A DNA stretch of 6,612 nucleotides from Neptunomonas sp. (GTDB lineage Bacteria > Pseudomonadota > Gammaproteobacteria > Pseudomonadales > Balneatricaceae), in the NCBI GenBank assembly GCA_004195305.1, contig SDWN01000351.1, positions 1 to 6,612 of the forward strand, in the 5' to 3' direction. The notes under the pieces are model-generated. The model was not told the origin of the DNA. It saw only the letters and a list, made by a program, of their open reading frames with translations, and searched no databases. Made by a program: the position numbers and the translations under genes. The first letter of the stretch is position 1. Every line of letters starts with the position of its first letter. Of the stretch, positions 6,401 to 6,612 are shown in pieces.

Positions 6401-6612
6401 TTTACCTTAATAAGGCAGCGCAAACTTGGATTGCCAATAACACCTTGTATCACACGTTAGGGATTGATGTGCGATTCCCTGAAAGCCAAACTCTGCTCGT
6501 TAATAATTTACTCAGTGGCCGTATCAAGGAACGTGATGGTGGCACTATACAGCTGCAGAGTAATAATTGGATTCTGCCCGTTAACTCTGTTTTTGGTGAT
6601 AGTTTTGAAACG
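3451..6612 (+). CDS. O-antigen ligase/Wzy-like membrane polymerase fused to a right-handed beta-helix domain (3'-incomplete)
   Basis: A reading frame of at least 1054 codons, open to the right edge. GTG 3451 is the first plausible start after an in-frame TGA at 3442. Residues 1-325 hold about eleven hydrophobic helices with VAPWSGR (71-77), RATGSFSGMHIGG (214-226) and TFSRANY (270-276), as in XrtA-locus polymerase/ligase proteins. The large presumed periplasmic loop contains GEGKGRFP (361-368), a sugar-binding-like beta domain (about 375-535, ending NLLSNSDFNNGSDNWF) and the His-bearing HLSWHVKN (538-545), comparable to the Wzy_C histidine motif. More helices follow, with LFDNIFDDPR (599-608), then a last helix at about 640-661. 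A helical linker (662-730) leads to a parallel beta-helix from 731 (AINNALPGDLILLAPGTF). Asn-bearing coil motifs at 840, 867, 897, 928, 974, 997, 1019 and 1039 and six cysteines suggest a disulfide-stabilised periplasmic fold resembling polysaccharide lyases/epimerases. Linkage specificity and catalytic residues are unassigned. Confidence 0.85.
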   Translation, partial: MNELVNSSPRTPVLFRFLALGLACLIGFQLLDFPVFQIELALCYGFYLVILWRYPASWLLMLPALLPVFDVAPWSGRYLWNEFDHLITLTLAVALWRGELSLSWLTLSGRLKQILIFMTGVQLLMLVNGAFPWVPADKGFLTAYLDSTAAVRNTKGFLESLLLLPLLLHANTNGVPVYRRIGLGLLLGLCLCILSVLWERAVLIGLFDYSAQYRATGSFSGMHIGGAFLDAYLALSLPFFALCFYWSKRRSLRLVGLALFAAALYTFVITFSRANYLALLAMLTLLVMIPRVLRGQSPLVMSKKSTWGLVGFSLLVILPILFGAFSQQRLSQVSEDIETRLSHWKTAINVMDEGVTSALAGEGKGRFPRYYRERTSEGRALSSAELKTEEDNQYLRFSKSDRAGDLYVRQRFDNAAVSPYQIRLKMRKWTDAPEKLLIEFCEQNILNAAPECQWTGIKIDRAAAGVWATYTRDIDVSHTLASRLWWARPIEISLMNRGLSAAIDIDDVQLIAANGRNLLSNSDFNNGSDNWFTSAGNHLSWHVKNIWVAAYFEGGLLALSTLLLLVVWVLHRLKNSVQQGSQVSLLLLVGFCGLLIIGLFDNIFDDPRICLLFYLLCWLSFIQPEKEQAVGEPDLPWRMLLGSTLLGGGVLFAGLFLYLMSSYQLTAQQLIMKGMDVTDKGVFSLQAQASRFLGSISGTKMRLSETIAQWQQNRQEDIFSSVEAVYEKRVVLVDDEKALYRAINNALPGDLILLAPGTFRLQGKYVGITRPGEPDFPIVIAASTPWKTRLEMDMLEGFLVDAPYWQFRGLVIEGVCGSHGRCEHAFHIVGKGHHTALFGNRISGFNAHIKANGTNGRWPDYVVIEGNSFTNPGPRKTGNPVTLIDVVAASHWQVTDNLIANFKKEGSNRISYAAFFKGAGKKNSFKNNVVICSEEVSEQFVQVGLSLGGGGTGASVCRDKQCSVEHSQGTLIGNLVANCSDVGIYLNKAAQTWIANNTLYHTLGIDVRFPESQTLLVNNLLSGRIKERDGGTIQLQSNNWILPVNSVFGDSFET
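4573..5055 (+). other. Sugar-binding-like insert in the periplasmic loop of the polymerase
   Basis: Residues about 375-535 are not hydrophobic and read as alternating beta strands: YLRFSKSDRAGDLYVRQRF, YQIRLKMRKW, LLIEFCEQNIL, PIEISLMNRG and IDIDDVQLI, ending in NLLSNSDFNNGSDNW. This pattern recalls jelly-roll carbohydrate-binding modules (CBM_4_9-like), whose hallmark is a final 'N-x-D-F-x-x-G' segment. It splits the GxGxGxFP and HxxxHxxN motifs of the ligase loop. Placement in the periplasm is inferred from the family topology. I recall similar inserts in other XrtA-associated polymerases, so it is probably family-typical. Edges are approximate. Confidence 0.6.
5641..6612 (+). other. C-terminal right-handed parallel beta-helix domain of the polymerase (incomplete)
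   Basis: Residues 731 to the edge. The opening, ALYRAINNALPGDLILLAPG, is the usual entry of pectate lyase/alginate lyase-type beta-helices (PL6-like and AlgG-like proteins). Successive coils show GNRISGF, EGNSFTN, TDNLIANF, FKNNVV, IGNLVANC, ANNTLYH, VNNLLSG and SNNWIL, spaced about 20-46 residues, consistent with an asparagine ladder. FFKGAGKKNSFKNN (915-928) resembles a lyase-type coil. Cysteines 816/822 and 957/962 could form short disulfides in the periplasm. The domain continues past the window, so its end and any catalytic pair cannot be judged. Confidence 0.7.

Overview
This window looks like part of an exosortase A (XrtA/EpsH, PEP-CTERM) exopolysaccharide locus from a moderate-GC proteobacterium, most likely a gammaproteobacterium. 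The lineage is inferred from gene content and general codon style only. All recognisable genes lie on the + strand and are packed as an operon: an asparagine-synthetase-like amidotransferase, an acyl carrier protein, two tandem alpha/beta-hydrolases matching the XrtA-associated 'hydrolase 2' and 'hydrolase 1' families, and a very large membrane protein that runs off the right edge. No exosortase, PEP-CTERM protein, glycosyltransferase or regulator is visible, so the XrtA assignment rests on the hydrolase pair and the polymerase type.

Layout. Positions 1-1444 hold the synthetase domain of the amidotransferase, cut by the left edge. The first ~90 bases are odd. Their + strand reading does not resemble the family, but the reverse complement reads like the missing glutaminase-domain core (LEGHFAVVIYQPQQN). 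This suggests a local inversion inside the gene or an assembly chimera. The ACP (1468-1716) follows after 23 bases. Hydrolase 2 (1716-2549) starts on the last base of the ACP stop codon. Hydrolase 1 (2539-3408) overlaps the end of hydrolase 2 by 11 bases. After a 42-base gap comes a GTG-started reading frame, 3451-6612, with no stop codon and at least 1054 codons.

That last protein is the most interesting object here. Its first ~660 residues are a polytopic O-antigen ligase/Wzy-like polymerase with a ~170-residue sugar-binding-like insert in its large presumed periplasmic loop. After the last membrane helix and a helical linker, it continues into a right-handed parallel beta-helix domain of the polysaccharide lyase/epimerase type. 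It could therefore join, anchor or trim the same polysaccharide in one polypeptide.

The genes plausibly cooperate as follows (inference). The amidotransferase, ACP and hydrolases make or load a modified building block in the cytoplasm, and the membrane protein polymerises or ligates the exported polysaccharide and may modify it at the periplasmic face. No RNA gene, CRISPR array, insertion sequence, terminator or convincing promoter was seen. No gene-free stretch exceeds 42 bases.
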